Source of the DNA: Halogeometricum limi
GTDB taxonomy: Archaea; Halobacteriota; Halobacteria; Halobacteriales; Haloferacaceae
Assembly: GCF_900115785.1 (NCBI RefSeq)
Contig: NZ_FOYS01000003.1
Location: 310,001 to 374,000 of the forward strand
DNA: 64,000 bases
Direction of reading: 5' to 3'
Position 1 is the first letter of the stretch. Every line of letters begins with the position of its first letter. Of this stretch, positions 19,594 to 29,035 are shown piece by piece. Made by a program: the position numbers and the translations under genes. The notes beneath the pieces were generated by a model. That model had not been told where the DNA came from. It did not search any database and saw only the letters and a list, made by a program, of their open reading frames with translations.

Positions 19594-20820
19594 TCAGAAC
19601 CCCTCCCTGAGGAACGTCCGTTCCCGGGGGAACAGACCGTCGAGCGTCGACCGAACCGGCGCGTCCGAGACGGTCAGGTTCCCGACGCGTTCCAGCGCCG
19701 CCGCGTCGCGCGCGCCGACGGCCAACTGCGACAACGCGCCGACGTCGAGTTCCGCGTCGGGCGTCTCGCTCTCGACGCGGTTCACGCGCGCTCCCGCCGC
19801 GTCCACGCGGAGTTCGAACGTGCCGTCGTTCCACGCGCACCGGTCGTCGTCGACGGCGAGGACGACGCTGTCCCGTCGCTCGTACGAGAGCGACGAGAGG
19901 GCCGCCTCCACGTCGACGATGCGGACCATCGGTCCGGGCTTCACCTCCAGCGTCGCCGCGCGCGGGTCGGGTAACTCGTCGATGGGTCGGGCCCACTCGG
20001 GGAGCGAGGTGAAGGTGACGTTCGCCACCTGCGAGTCGTGGTCACGACAGAACCGAAGCAGGTGTGACCGGGCCTCCTCGTCGGCGTACGCGCACTCCCA
20101 GACGCGCATCTCTCGGTCGTCGCCGTCCTCGGAGACGGTGTAGACGAGGTAGCCGCAGAGCGTCTCCTCGTCGTCGAACCAGCCGTAGACGTACGGGTCC
20201 TTCTTCCACCCGCGGAAGACGCGTTCGCGCCACCAGCCGTCGGTCCTGCGGACGGCCAGTTCCTCCGTCGCCCACGCCTCGTGCACTGCGCGAATCGCCG
20301 CCAGGTCCTCGTCCGCGTCGAGCGTTCGAAAGAACCCGGCGGGGTCGGGGACGACGTCGGCGAGTTCCTCGGGCGGGAGCGTCGCCGTCGCGTAGTTACT
20401 GCCGGTGGCCCAGCCGAATCGACGGTAGAATCCGTACTCGAACGGCCAGAGCGCGGAGAACGCCGCTCCCTCCGCGCGGTACCGTTCGAGGAGTGCGTCC
20501 AGCATCCCGCCGACCGTTCCCCGTCGCCGGTGCTCCGGCGGGGACGCGACGGCGGAGACGCCGGGCATCGCGTGCCAGTCGCCGCGGACGCGAGCCGTGA
20601 AGTCGTAGCTCCCGCAGACGGTCACGATGTCGTCCGGCGAGAGGGTCTCTGTCGGCGCGTCGGCGTCGGCGTCGGTGTCGTAGTAGCCGAACGCGGTGAA
20701 CAGGTCGGGCCAGTCTCTGTCTCTGTCGTCCCAGTCGGGCCCCTCGGCCGGTCGGAAGGCGTAGTCGACCATCGCGCGGAAGGCGTCGCGATGGTCCTCG
20801 GGGAGCGTCCGGAGGTGCAT
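19594..20820 (-). CDS. GNAT acetyltransferase, Eis-like
   Basis: 408 residues from ATG 20820. The acetyl-CoA region GVSAVASPPEHRRRGTVGGMLDALLERYRAEG (about 95-126, RRRGxVGGML loop) is followed by the Eis-type ALWPFEYGFYRRFGW. The C-terminal 110 residues resemble the SCP2-like domain of Eis proteins. Probably N-acetylates amino groups of small molecules or proteins; substrate unknown. First gene of a probable two-gene unit with the antiporter. Confidence 0.83.
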   Translation of the reverse strand: MHLRTLPEDHRDAFRAMVDYAFRPAEGPDWDDRDRDWPDLFTAFGYYDTDADADAPTETLSPDDIVTVCGSYDFTARVRGDWHAMPGVSAVASPPEHRRRGTVGGMLDALLERYRAEGAAFSALWPFEYGFYRRFGWATGSNYATATLPPEELADVVPDPAGFFRTLDADEDLAAIRAVHEAWATEELAVRRTDGWWRERVFRGWKKDPYVYGWFDDEETLCGYLVYTVSEDGDDREMRVWECAYADEEARSHLLRFCRDHDSQVANVTFTSLPEWARPIDELPDPRAATLEVKPGPMVRIVDVEAALSSLSYERRDSVVLAVDDDRCAWNDGTFELRVDAAGARVNRVESETPDAELDVGALSQLAVGARDAAALERVGNLTVSDAPVRSTLDGLFPRERTFLREGF

Positions 20821-20919
20821 ACCTCTCCGTCTCCGTCTCGGGACAAAAACCTCCTCCCGCCGGACGGCGCCGACGCGCGAACCGTGCGATTCAGGGTCGT
20901 GTGGTCCCGAGTGTGCGCT

Positions 20920-21186
20920 ATGAGTCACGACGAGACGGGGACGGGCGACGACGGGGACGGCAGTCTGTTCACGCTCACGCGCGACAAACTGCTCCTGTTG
21001 GTCGTCCTCTTCGTGGGCGTCGCCGGAACCGGACTCCTGCGGCGGTTCCTCGGCGAACTCGGCTACAACGGAATCGGGCGTCTCGTGTTCATCCTCGGCT
21101 ACGGCGGGATGGTGTTCATCATCTGGTACGGCTGGGTCCGGCCCATCGATATCTCCGGTCCCGACGGCCGCGACGGACGCGAGTGA
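20920..21186 (+). CDS. Small membrane protein
   Basis: 88 residues from ATG 20920. An acidic N-terminus (SHDETGTGDDGDG) is followed by two hydrophobic spans, LLLLVVLFVGVAGTGLL and LVFILGYGGMVFIIWYGWV, and a short polar tail. No known motif. Divergent from the GNAT gene. Confidence 0.68.
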   Translation: MSHDETGTGDDGDGSLFTLTRDKLLLLVVLFVGVAGTGLLRRFLGELGYNGIGRLVFILGYGGMVFIIWYGWVRPIDISGPDGRDGRE

Positions 21187-21243
21187 TTCTCCCGAGGAGA
21201 ACGGAACTTTAATACTCGATTCGCGCCGATTCTCGCGGTAAGG

Positions 21244-21495
21244 ATGCTCCCCTTACAGATCATCGACAGCTTCCTGCTCAACTACAACGTCGGGCAGGTG
21301 CTGTTGCTCGTCTTCATCTTGGCGACGGTGGGTTCGCTCCCACTGAAGTCCGCGAAGATAATCGCGCTCAACACCATGGCGTTCGGCGTCATCTTCATCT
21401 TGACGCCGCAGTCTCTCGTCCCCACGCACTACCTCTTCCTCGGTATCGCACTCCTCGTCGTCGGTCCGCTTCTGTGGACCACGTCGCGGAACTGA
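21244..21495 (+). CDS. Small membrane protein
   Basis: 83 residues, nearly all hydrophobic, with three short spans (LLLVFILATVGSL, ALNTMAFGVIFIL, YLFLGIALLVVGPLLW). AACTTTAATACT 30 bases upstream suits a leaderless start. Its location 58 bases after another small membrane protein suggests a related role, but function is unknown. Confidence 0.72.
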   Translation: MLPLQIIDSFLLNYNVGQVLLLVFILATVGSLPLKSAKIIALNTMAFGVIFILTPQSLVPTHYLFLGIALLVVGPLLWTTSRN

Positions 21496-21628
21496 CCCGA
21501 CCGTCGCTCGCGCCCGCATCCTTTCTGCTCCCGTTGGACGGCCCCCGCACAGCGTCGCCGAAGCGTCCGCCGACGGGCGGACGACCGAGAACGCGACGTT
21601 TAACCCACCACGACGACAACGACCGGCC

Positions 21629-22162
21629 ATGGCACAACCGCGCGTCCCGGGCGGCCGTGGTGAGGAACTCGACCTCCCGTGCGGGGAGACGAAACGGGTC
21701 CGAAGCCTCGACCTCGGTCTCCGCGAGTTCGACTGTCCCTGCGGCGAGGCGCACGCCGTCGTCATGGACGTGCACCCGCCGGAGCGGTTCTTACCCGAGT
21801 TCCTCGTCGCCGTCCTCCGCGAGGCGATAGAGACGACGAGCGAGGACATGCCCGAGTTCGGCACGCCGCACCTGATGGGCATCGTCTTAGAGGAGTTCCC
21901 GAAGCGCGTCGTCTCCGCGGACGTGAGCGACGACGGCGAAATCGGGACGGGAATCGTCTGGGTGACCGACTTCGACTCGCGCAGACTCCACGAGATAATC
22001 GTCGAACTCGTCGTCGAACTGATGGAACACGCCGTCTCGCACGCCGAGGACGACTCGGCCGTCTCGCAGTTCGAGACGCAGATGCTCGACTTCGACGTGA
22101 GCGAGTTCGTCGAACAGTACCGCGCGGAACGCGACCTGTCCGAAGACGACGTGTACGCGTAG
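21629..22162 (+). CDS. Haloarchaeal protein, DUF5815-like
   Basis: 177 residues, soluble, with a short N-terminal CXC pair region (LPCGETKRVRSLDLGLREFDCPCGEAHAV) that could bind a metal. The rest is alpha/beta (LPEFLVAVLREAIETTSEDM, RLHEIIVELVVELMEHAVSHAED). I recall this as DUF5815, haloarchaea-specific. TATA-like TTTAACC about 29 bases upstream. Confidence 0.78.
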   Translation: MAQPRVPGGRGEELDLPCGETKRVRSLDLGLREFDCPCGEAHAVVMDVHPPERFLPEFLVAVLREAIETTSEDMPEFGTPHLMGIVLEEFPKRVVSADVSDDGEIGTGIVWVTDFDSRRLHEIIVELVVELMEHAVSHAEDDSAVSQFETQMLDFDVSEFVEQYRAERDLSEDDVYA

Positions 22163-22311
22163 GTCGCTTCGCTCCGTTCTCCGTTCGTTCCGCGATTCGT
22201 AGCCGTTGTCCGCGGACAGGCGTCTCTCGGTCGTGACTCACGGCTTCCACCCACCGCCAGCGACGGCGCTCGACGCCCGAGACCCGTAGATTCGACACAC
22301 TCCCGCCCCAC

Positions 22312-22346
22312 CTACGATATTCGAAACTGTGTTTCGTATCTCGTAG
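22312..22346. promoter_or_regulatory. 35-bp dyad upstream of carB
   Basis: Two 16-base arms around a TGT centre match at 14 of 16 positions: outer CTACGA/TCGTAG and inner CGAAAC/GTTTCG are perfect. The carB TATA-like element (CTTATTACG, about 22359-22367) begins 13 bases after it, and the carB ATG is at 22390. Position immediately upstream of the BRE/TATA suits an activator or repressor site. It could also be a hairpin after the DUF5815-like gene, but that gene ended 150 bases earlier. Confidence 0.6.
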
Positions 22347-22389
22347 CCTTTCGCCGGGCTTATTACGATGTGCTGATTTTCTACCCACG

Positions 22390-25300
22390 ATGACCGACGA
22401 GGACACCTCGACTGGCTCTCCCCAAGAGGGCGAGAACAGGACCATTCTGCTCATCGGAAGCGGGCCCATACAGATCGGACAGGCGGCAGAGTTCGACTAC
22501 TCCGGCGCGCAGGCGTGCCGAGCACTACAGGAAGAAGGGGCACGAGTCGTCCTCGTCAACTCGAATCCGGCGACGATAATGACCGACCCCGAGATGGCCG
22601 ACAAAGTCTACATCGAACCCATCACGACCGAGGCCATCTCCGAAGTAATCGCCACGGAGAACCCCGACGGCGTCATCGCCGGACTCGGGGGTCAGACCGG
22701 ACTGAACGTCACCGCCGAACTCGCCGAAGAGGGCGTGTTAGACGAGTACGACGTGGACATCATGGGGACGCCCTTAGACACCATCTACGCGACGGAGGAC
22801 CGCGACCTGTTCCGTCAGCGCATGGAGGACATCGGCCAACCGGTTCCGCGTTCGACCACTATCTCCTTAGAGGAAGACGAGGCGGTGTCGGGAATCACGG
22901 AGGACGATTTGGCCGAACGCGTCGAGGCGTCCGTCGACGCCGTCGGCGGCCTCCCCGTCATCTCCCGGACGACGTACACGCTCGGCGGGTCCGGGTCGGG
23001 CGTCGTCCACGAGATGGAGGAACTGAAAGAACGCGTGCGCAAGGGCCTCCGCCTCTCGCGCAACAGCGAAGTGCTCATCACCGAGTCCATCGCGGGCTGG
23101 GTCGAACTGGAGTACGAGGTGATGCGCGACGCCGACGACTCCTGTATCATCATCTGCAACATGGAGAACATCGACCCGATGGGCATCCACACCGGCGAGT
23201 CGATGGTCGTCACGCCGTCGCAGGTGATTCCCGACGAGGGCCACCAGGAGATGCGCGACGCGGCACTCGAAGTCATCCGTGACCTCGGGATTCAGGGCGG
23301 GTGTAACATCCAGTTCGCGTGGCACGACGACGGCACCCCCGGCGGCGAGTACCGCGTCGTCGAGGTGAACCCGCGCGTCTCGCGTTCGTCCGCGCTGGCC
23401 TCGAAGGCGACGGGCTACCCCATCGCCCGCGTGACGGCGAAGGTCGCACTCGGCAAGCGCCTCCACGAGATTGAGAACGAGATTACGGGCGAGACCACCG
23501 CCGCCTTCGAACCCGCCATCGACTACGTGGTGACGAAGATTCCGCGGTGGCCCAAGGACAAGTTCGACGACGTGGACTTCGAACTCTCGACGGCGATGAA
23601 GTCCACCGGCGAGGCGATGGCCATCGGACGGACGTTCGAGGAGTCGATGCTGAAGTGCCTCCGCTCGACGGAGTACGAACCGGCCGCCGACTGGGCGGAC
23701 GTCGGCGACGACGAACTCGAATCGGCGTTCCTCGAATCGCCGACGCCGGACCGTCCGTACGCCATCTTCGAGGCGTTCGACCGCGGCTACTCCGTCGAAG
23801 ACGTGGTGGAGATGACCGGCATGAAGACGTGGTACGTCGAACGCTTCAAGCGCATCACCGACTCCGTCGCCGCCGCGCAGGAGGGCGACTTCACCGCCGC
23901 CGCCACCGCGGGGCACACGAACGCCGAGATAGCCACCGCGACGGGGTCGGACGTCGGCACCGTCGAGACGCAGGTGCCCGGCCGCACGTACAAACAGGTC
24001 GACACCTGCGCCGGCGAGTTCGCCGCGCAGACGCCGTACTACTACTCCTCGCGCAAGCCGGAGTTCTTCACCGGTCCGTACGAGGGCGACGCCGCGGCGG
24101 GCGAACTCCGCGTCGACCGCGACGTCGAGAGCGTCGTCGTCGTCGGCGGCGGTCCCATCCGCATCGGGCAGGGCGTGGAGTTCGACTACTGTTCGGTCCA
24201 CGCCGTCCGCGCCCTCCGCGAGATGGGCATCGACGCGCACGTCGTCAACAACAACCCCGAGACGGTGTCGACGGACTACGACACCTCCGACGGCCTGTTC
24301 TTCGAGCCAATCACGGCCGAGGAAGTCGCCGACGTGATAGAGGCCGTCGACGCCGACGGCGTGATGGTCCAGTTCGGCGGTCAGACCTCCGTCAACATCG
24401 GCGAGAAACTGGAGGACGAACTCGTCCGTCGCGGCGTCGACTGCGAGATTCTCGGAACGACGGTGGAGGCGATGGACCTCGCGGAAGACCGCGACCGGTT
24501 CAACCGCCTGATGGACGAGTTGGAGATTCTCCAGCCCGAAGGTGGCTCCGCGACGAGTGAGGAAGAGGCGCTCGAACTCGCGAGCGACATCGGCTACCCC
24601 GTCCTCGTCCGCCCGTCGTACGTCCTCGGCGGCCGCGCGATGGACGTCGTTCACTCCGACGAGGAACTGAAGACGTACATCGAGGAAGCCGTCCGCGTCT
24701 CGCCGGACAAGCCCATCCTCGTGGACGAGTTCCTCGCCGACGCCGTCGAACTCGACGTGGACGCCGTCAGCGACGGCCGCCGCACGCTCATCGGCGGCGT
24801 GATGGAACACGTCGAGAGCGCGGGCGTCCACTCCGGCGACTCCGCCTGCATGATTCCGCCGCGGTCGCTCGACGCCGAGACGATGGCGCGCGTCCGCGAG
24901 GTGACCGAAGACATCGCCGACGCCCTCGACACCGTCGGCTTGCTCAACGTCCAACTCGCGGTCAAGGACGGCGACGTGTACGTCCTCGAAGCGAATCCGC
25001 GCTCCTCGCGCACGGTGCCGTTCGTCTCGAAGGCGACGGGCGTCCCCATCGCCAAACTCGCCGCACAGGTGATGGCGGGCGAGACGCTGGCGACGATGGG
25101 CGTCGACGAGCAGATTCCCGAACACGTCTCCGTGAAGGAAGTCGTCCTCCCGTTCGACCGTCTCCCGGGGTCGGACCCGCGTCTCGGCCCGGAGATGAAG
25201 TCGACGGGCGAGGTGATGGGAACGGCAACCTCGTTCGCGAAAGCGTACGACAAGGCCCAAGACGCGACGAACAAGTCCGTCCCCGCCGCGGGGACGGCCA

Positions 25301-25626
25301 TCGTCGACCTCACCGCAGAGGAGTTCCCGGACGCCGACACCGACGAGGGTGAGGCCCTCCGCGAGGGCTTCGCCGACTACTTCGACCTCGTCTCGTTCGA
25401 CGACGCGGAGGCGCGCCACGACGCCATCCGCGCGGGCGAGATAGACCTCGTGGTGTCGCGTGACCGCGACACCCTCGAACTGTGCGTCGAAGAGGAGATT
25501 ACGTACTTCTCCACGCACGCCTCCGCGTCTGCGGCCCTCGAAGCCCTCGGCGCGAAGGACGACCCACTCGACGTCCTCGCCGTCTCCGAACGACCGAAAC
25601 GGACGGCCGACTGGGGCGCCGAGTAA
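22390..25626 (+). CDS. carB: Carbamoyl-phosphate synthase large subunit
   Basis: 1078 residues, full length. It joins bicarbonate, ammonia and two ATP to make carbamoyl phosphate for arginine and pyrimidines. Two homologous ATP-grasp halves are seen: LLIGSGPIQIGQAAEFDYSG at about 18-37 and VVVGGGPIRIGQGVEFDYCS at about 578-597, each followed by ANPRxSRxxxxxSKATG-type metal-binding blocks (EVNPRVSRSSALASKATG, EANPRSSRTVPFVSKATG). The C-terminal 140 residues form the MGS-like regulatory domain. The small subunit gene is not adjacent here. A dyad sits in the promoter region. Confidence 0.97.
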   Translation: MTDEDTSTGSPQEGENRTILLIGSGPIQIGQAAEFDYSGAQACRALQEEGARVVLVNSNPATIMTDPEMADKVYIEPITTEAISEVIATENPDGVIAGLGGQTGLNVTAELAEEGVLDEYDVDIMGTPLDTIYATEDRDLFRQRMEDIGQPVPRSTTISLEEDEAVSGITEDDLAERVEASVDAVGGLPVISRTTYTLGGSGSGVVHEMEELKERVRKGLRLSRNSEVLITESIAGWVELEYEVMRDADDSCIIICNMENIDPMGIHTGESMVVTPSQVIPDEGHQEMRDAALEVIRDLGIQGGCNIQFAWHDDGTPGGEYRVVEVNPRVSRSSALASKATGYPIARVTAKVALGKRLHEIENEITGETTAAFEPAIDYVVTKIPRWPKDKFDDVDFELSTAMKSTGEAMAIGRTFEESMLKCLRSTEYEPAADWADVGDDELESAFLESPTPDRPYAIFEAFDRGYSVEDVVEMTGMKTWYVERFKRITDSVAAAQEGDFTAAATAGHTNAEIATATGSDVGTVETQVPGRTYKQVDTCAGEFAAQTPYYYSSRKPEFFTGPYEGDAAAGELRVDRDVESVVVVGGGPIRIGQGVEFDYCSVHAVRALREMGIDAHVVNNNPETVSTDYDTSDGLFFEPITAEEVADVIEAVDADGVMVQFGGQTSVNIGEKLEDELVRRGVDCEILGTTVEAMDLAEDRDRFNRLMDELEILQPEGGSATSEEEALELASDIGYPVLVRPSYVLGGRAMDVVHSDEELKTYIEEAVRVSPDKPILVDEFLADAVELDVDAVSDGRRTLIGGVMEHVESAGVHSGDSACMIPPRSLDAETMARVREVTEDIADALDTVGLLNVQLAVKDGDVYVLEANPRSSRTVPFVSKATGVPIAKLAAQVMAGETLATMGVDEQIPEHVSVKEVVLPFDRLPGSDPRLGPEMKSTGEVMGTATSFAKAYDKAQDATNKSVPAAGTAIVDLTAEEFPDADTDEGEALREGFADYFDLVSFDDAEARHDAIRAGEIDLVVSRDRDTLELCVEEEITYFSTHASASAALEALGAKDDPLDVLAVSERPKRTADWGAE

Positions 25627-25854
25627 CCGCCGTCGGCGGTGACCGGCGGGACGTCTCCCCCGTTCGCCACCCGCGCCGACGCGTTCTTGTCTCCGTGCGA
25701 CGTAGTACCAGACGGAGGAAACGCCGTCCACGAGGTTGGTGACCTGGTCACCGTTCTGTATCGCCGTGGGCGGACGCCCTCACTCGGATTCTCGCGGCCG
25801 CAAATTTCGTCGTCCGAACGAACCGTTATGTGTGTTCGGGAGCCACGGTACCGC

Positions 25855-26625
25855 ATGACGTTCACGAGCGGGCGCGTGTTGGTCGCCGGTGCGACCGGCG
25901 GCACCGGACGACGCGTCCTCGACGTACTCCGCCGGACCGACGCCGAGGTGGTCGTCCGCGCGATGACCCGTTCGACCGACGACGAGCGTCGACTCCGGGA
26001 CGGCGGGGCCGACGAAGTCGTCGTCGCGGACGCGATGGACAGAGACGCCGTCTCGACGGCGCTCGAAGGCGTCGACGCCGTCGTCTGCACCCTCGGCTCT
26101 TCGCCCGGACTCGACGTACTCACGTCCGACCGCGTCGACGGTACCGGCGTCCAGAACGTCGTCGACGCCGCCCGCGCGGCCGACGTCGACCAGTTCGTCC
26201 TCGTCTCCTCTATCGGCGTCGGCGACTCGGGACCCGGGATGTCGCTCGGTCTCCGCCTGCTACTCCTCGGCCTCGGTATCCTCTCGGCGAAGCGACGCGC
26301 GGAGGACCACCTCCGCGAGTCGGGACTCTCGTACACGATTCTTCGGCCGGGCGGGCTGACGAACGCCGACCCGACGGGCGACGTCGTGGTCGGAGAGGGC
26401 GGCGACACCGTCTCGGGGAGCGTCCCGCGCGCCGACGTGGCCGGCCTCTGCGTCGCCGCGTTGTTCACGCCCGAGGCGGCGAACCGCACGTTCGAAGTCG
26501 TCGCCAGACGCGGCCTCCGAGGGCCGCCCGAGGGCGTCGTCGAACTCGACTGGCGGACCACCCCGCGGTCCGCGGCGGCCGACCCGACCGGCGACGCCGC
26601 AGAGGAGAGCGAGTCGGCGGACTGA
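25855..26625 (+). CDS. NAD(P)H-binding SDR-like protein
   Basis: 256 residues from ATG 25855 (ATG 25828 is in frame). An N-terminal Rossmann motif VLVAGATGGTGRRVLDVL, then VCTLGSSPG, VLVSSIGVG and LRPGGLTN, is the pattern of the NAD(P)H-binding/NmrA-like atypical SDR family. The active-site YxxxK is replaced by SAKRRAEDHL, usual for these members that often do not catalyse reduction. Possibly a redox sensor or isomerase; role unknown. Convergent with nadK. Confidence 0.85.
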   Translation: MTFTSGRVLVAGATGGTGRRVLDVLRRTDAEVVVRAMTRSTDDERRLRDGGADEVVVADAMDRDAVSTALEGVDAVVCTLGSSPGLDVLTSDRVDGTGVQNVVDAARAADVDQFVLVSSIGVGDSGPGMSLGLRLLLLGLGILSAKRRAEDHLRESGLSYTILRPGGLTNADPTGDVVVGEGGDTVSGSVPRADVAGLCVAALFTPEAANRTFEVVARRGLRGPPEGVVELDWRTTPRSAAADPTGDAAEESESAD

Positions 26626-26654
26626 GTCAGGGAGACCGGCGACCGAGGCCGAAG

Positions 26655-27479
26655 TCAGTCCAGTTTACCGAGCGCCTCGAAGAAGTCGGGTGCCGGTCCG
26701 GCGAGGCGGACGGGTTCGTCGGTCTGCGCTATCGTCACTTCTGCCGGCGGCGTGACGTACCGACGACGACGGCCGTCGCTGACGACGACGGCCTCTTCGG
26801 CGTCGGTCAGCGTGATGCTCACCTCCGCGTCCGGAGCGACGACCAGCGGCGGCATCCCGCTGTCGGGTGCCATCTCGTTGACGACGAGGCCGTCGACGCT
26901 CGGGTGGACGAGCGGACCGCGTTCGCTCAGGTTGTACGCCGTGCTCCCCGTCGGTGTCGCGACGAGGACGCCGTCGGCGTGGCCGCCGGTGTACAGCGAC
27001 CCGTCGACGCGGACTTCGAGGCCGACGCCGCCGCCGTGCCCGCGTCTCGGCCCCTGGACGACGACTTCGTTCATCGCCGGTCGCTCGGTCCATCCGTCGC
27101 CGCGGGCGGCGATACGCGGGACTTCGCGGACGGCCAGCGACTCGCCGTCGTCGAAGCGTCTCACCTCGGCCATCACGGCTTCGACGGCCCCGTCCGGGCC
27201 GACGGCGTTCAGGAAGCCGACTTCGCCGAGGTTGACCCCGAGGATGGGCGTCCCGTTCGCGCCGCGTGCGGCGAACAGGAAGGTGCCGTCGCCGCCGATG
27301 CTCACCACGAGGTCGGCCGTCCCGAACGTCTCGACCGGGTGGCCCGCGACGCCGAGCGTCTCCGCCGTCTCCGCGTCGACCCGAACCTCGACACCCTCCC
27401 TGACGAGTCGCTCGCGGAGGTCGTCGGTCAGGTACGCGGCCCGACTGTTCCCCCGTTGTGCGACGATGGCCACCTGCAT
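26655..27479 (-). CDS. nadK: NAD kinase
   Basis: 274 residues, standard length. Makes NADP from NAD using ATP or polyphosphate. The catalytic GGDGTFL motif is at about 62-68, the NE pair in AMNEVVV at about 140, and the glycine-rich [12 protein letters not shown] at about 178-189, all diagnostic. The start ATG 27479 is preceded by GGGGTTGGCC with no clear TATA. Cytoplasmic. Confidence 0.95.
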   Translation of the reverse strand: MQVAIVAQRGNSRAAYLTDDLRERLVREGVEVRVDAETAETLGVAGHPVETFGTADLVVSIGGDGTFLFAARGANGTPILGVNLGEVGFLNAVGPDGAVEAVMAEVRRFDDGESLAVREVPRIAARGDGWTERPAMNEVVVQGPRRGHGGGVGLEVRVDGSLYTGGHADGVLVATPTGSTAYNLSERGPLVHPSVDGLVVNEMAPDSGMPPLVVAPDAEVSITLTDAEEAVVVSDGRRRRYVTPPAEVTIAQTDEPVRLAGPAPDFFEALGKLD

Positions 27480-27604
27480 GCTCGTCTCCGGGGTTGGCCC
27501 CCACCCGGCAAAAGCCCACCGTCACCCGGTCCGACCCGTCAGCACGATCCGTGTTCAGACGGGCAACATTCATCAAGTTTGACTCCTACGTGTACACGAC
27601 TGCG

Positions 27605-27673
27605 ATGGAATCGACCGCTTGGGGGGGTCGTCGGACCGAACCCGACGATACGGAGGGGAGAGAGGGACCGTGA
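27605..27673 (+). other. Possible 22-codon leader ORF before the KaiC-like gene
   Basis: ATG 27605 opens a 22-codon frame (MESTAWGGRRTEP...) whose TGA stop at 27671-27673 overlaps the GTG start of the next gene (GTGA). A run of seven G (27621-27627) lies inside. One extra G would fuse this ATG to the downstream frame. Translation coupling, phase variation or a chance frame are all possible; no proof of translation. Confidence 0.35.
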
Positions 27674-28878
27674 GCGACGACGACTGGTTCGAGCGTGCGT
27701 TCGCGGACGACACCGACGGAGCGACGGCGTCGGAGACCGAGGATGGGGCGACCGACGAGAACTCGGCGGCCGACAGGCGGTCGGAGACCGACGCGGGCGG
27801 CGACGACGGGGCCGGACCGCCCGGTGACGCTGACGCCTCGGTCGTAGACGACGCCTCGTCCTCGTCCGCAGACGCCGTCTCGGAGTCGGGGGGCTTCGAG
27901 AACGCGTTCGACTTCGACACGGACGGGTCCGAGGAGTCGCTCGGCTTCGACGCCGCCGAGAGCGCCTCCGACCCGTTCGGCGGGGTTCGCGGTGAGGCGG
28001 CCGGACAGTCTCGAAGCGGCCAGTCGCCGAACGGTCAGTCTGACCAGTACGACCCGTTCCCCGACGACTTCGCCGCCGCGATGAAAGACGCTCCGGCGTT
28101 CGGTGCCGGTGGAACGATGGAAGGCCCGGAACCCGCCGGCCCGAGCGCAGAAACCTTCGGCGACGAGGAGTTCGACTCCGACATCGACCGTCTCGACATC
28201 GGTATCGAAGGGTTAGACGAGATGATTCTCGGCGGCGTTCCCGAACGTTCGCTCATGGTCGCCATCGGGTCGGCCGGGACGGGGAAGACGACGTTCGGTC
28301 TGCAGTTCCTCAACGAAGCGCTACAGAACGGCGAGAAGGCCGTCTACATCACCTTAGAGGAGAGTCGCCAGCGCATCTTCGACACCGCCGAAGAGAAGGG
28401 ATGGGCGTTCGAGTCGTACGCCGACGAGGACCGCCTCGTCGTCATCGACTTAGACCCCGTCGAGATGGCGAACAGCCTCTCGAACATCCAGAACGACCTC
28501 CCGCGTCTCGTCGCCGACTTCGACGCCGAACGCCTCGTCTTGGACTCCGTCTCGCTGTTGGAGATGATGTACGACCACCCCGCGGAACGCCGGAGTCAGG
28601 TGTTCGACTTCGCTCGCTCGTTGAAGGAGGCCGGTGTGACGACGCTTCTCACCTCCGAAGCCAAAGAGGGCAACGCCTACTCCTCGCGACACGGACTGGT
28701 CGAGTACCTCGCCGACGCCGTGTTCGTCCTGCAGTACGTCCGCCCGAGCGACTTCCGCGAGACGCGACTCGCCATCGAGATTCAGAAGATACGCGACGCG
28801 AGTCACTCTCGCGAGACGAAGCCGTACGAACTCACGAACGGCGGTATCAGCGTCTATCGGCAGGCGAACATCTTCTAG
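27670..28878 (+). CDS. KaiC-like RecA-superfamily ATPase
   Basis: 402 residues from GTG 27670 (SDDDWFERAFADD). The first 165 residues are acidic, serine-rich and probably disordered. The KaiC-like domain starts near DIDRLDIGIEGLDEMILGGVP with Walker A GSAGTGKTTF, Walker B-like RLVLDSVSLLEMM, and continues to the end with one ATPase unit only (cyanobacterial KaiC has two). The C-terminus lacks the KaiC phosphorylation segment. Archaeal single-domain homologues act in signalling or motility; target unknown. An alternative TTG start at 27619 is less likely. Confidence 0.85.
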   Translation: MSDDDWFERAFADDTDGATASETEDGATDENSAADRRSETDAGGDDGAGPPGDADASVVDDASSSSADAVSESGGFENAFDFDTDGSEESLGFDAAESASDPFGGVRGEAAGQSRSGQSPNGQSDQYDPFPDDFAAAMKDAPAFGAGGTMEGPEPAGPSAETFGDEEFDSDIDRLDIGIEGLDEMILGGVPERSLMVAIGSAGTGKTTFGLQFLNEALQNGEKAVYITLEESRQRIFDTAEEKGWAFESYADEDRLVVIDLDPVEMANSLSNIQNDLPRLVADFDAERLVLDSVSLLEMMYDHPAERRSQVFDFARSLKEAGVTTLLTSEAKEGNAYSSRHGLVEYLADAVFVLQYVRPSDFRETRLAIEIQKIRDASHSRETKPYELTNGGISVYRQANIF

Positions 28879-28885
28879 AACCTCC

Positions 28886-29025
28886 AGCTTTTTGCGGACT
28901 CGGGGGCGCTCCGCGACCCGCTCGTTGCAAAAAGCTGTCTCACCGAGCATCGCGAGGTGAGGCTCGATGGGCGCGAAGCGCCCATCGGTGCACCAAAAAG
29001 TGTCGTGACTCGCTTCGCTCGTCGC
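28886..29025 (+). repeat. Structured 3'-end repeat, copy 1
   Basis: Starts 7 bases after the KaiC-like stop. Outer arms AGCTTTTTGC (28886-28895) and GCAAAAAGCT (28927-28936) are perfect. Then come a perfect 10-bp GAA-loop hairpin CGATGGGCGC/GCGCCCATCG, the core ACCAAAAA (28992-28999), and the second hairpin core GACTCGCTTCGCTCGTC (29007-29023). Shares these blocks in order with copies at 46825 and 47766. Ends 11 bases before the stop of the opposite-strand membrane gene. Confidence 0.7.
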
Positions 29026-29035
29026 CAGCGTCGAA

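Noticed and set aside
22163-22311. Small gene between DUF5815-like gene and carB
   Set aside because: Open frames there are short and lack start context.
25738-25752. GGTGACC-T-GGTCACC palindrome
   Set aside because: Only 7-bp arms, in a GC-rich spacer, with no position relative to a promoter; may be chance.
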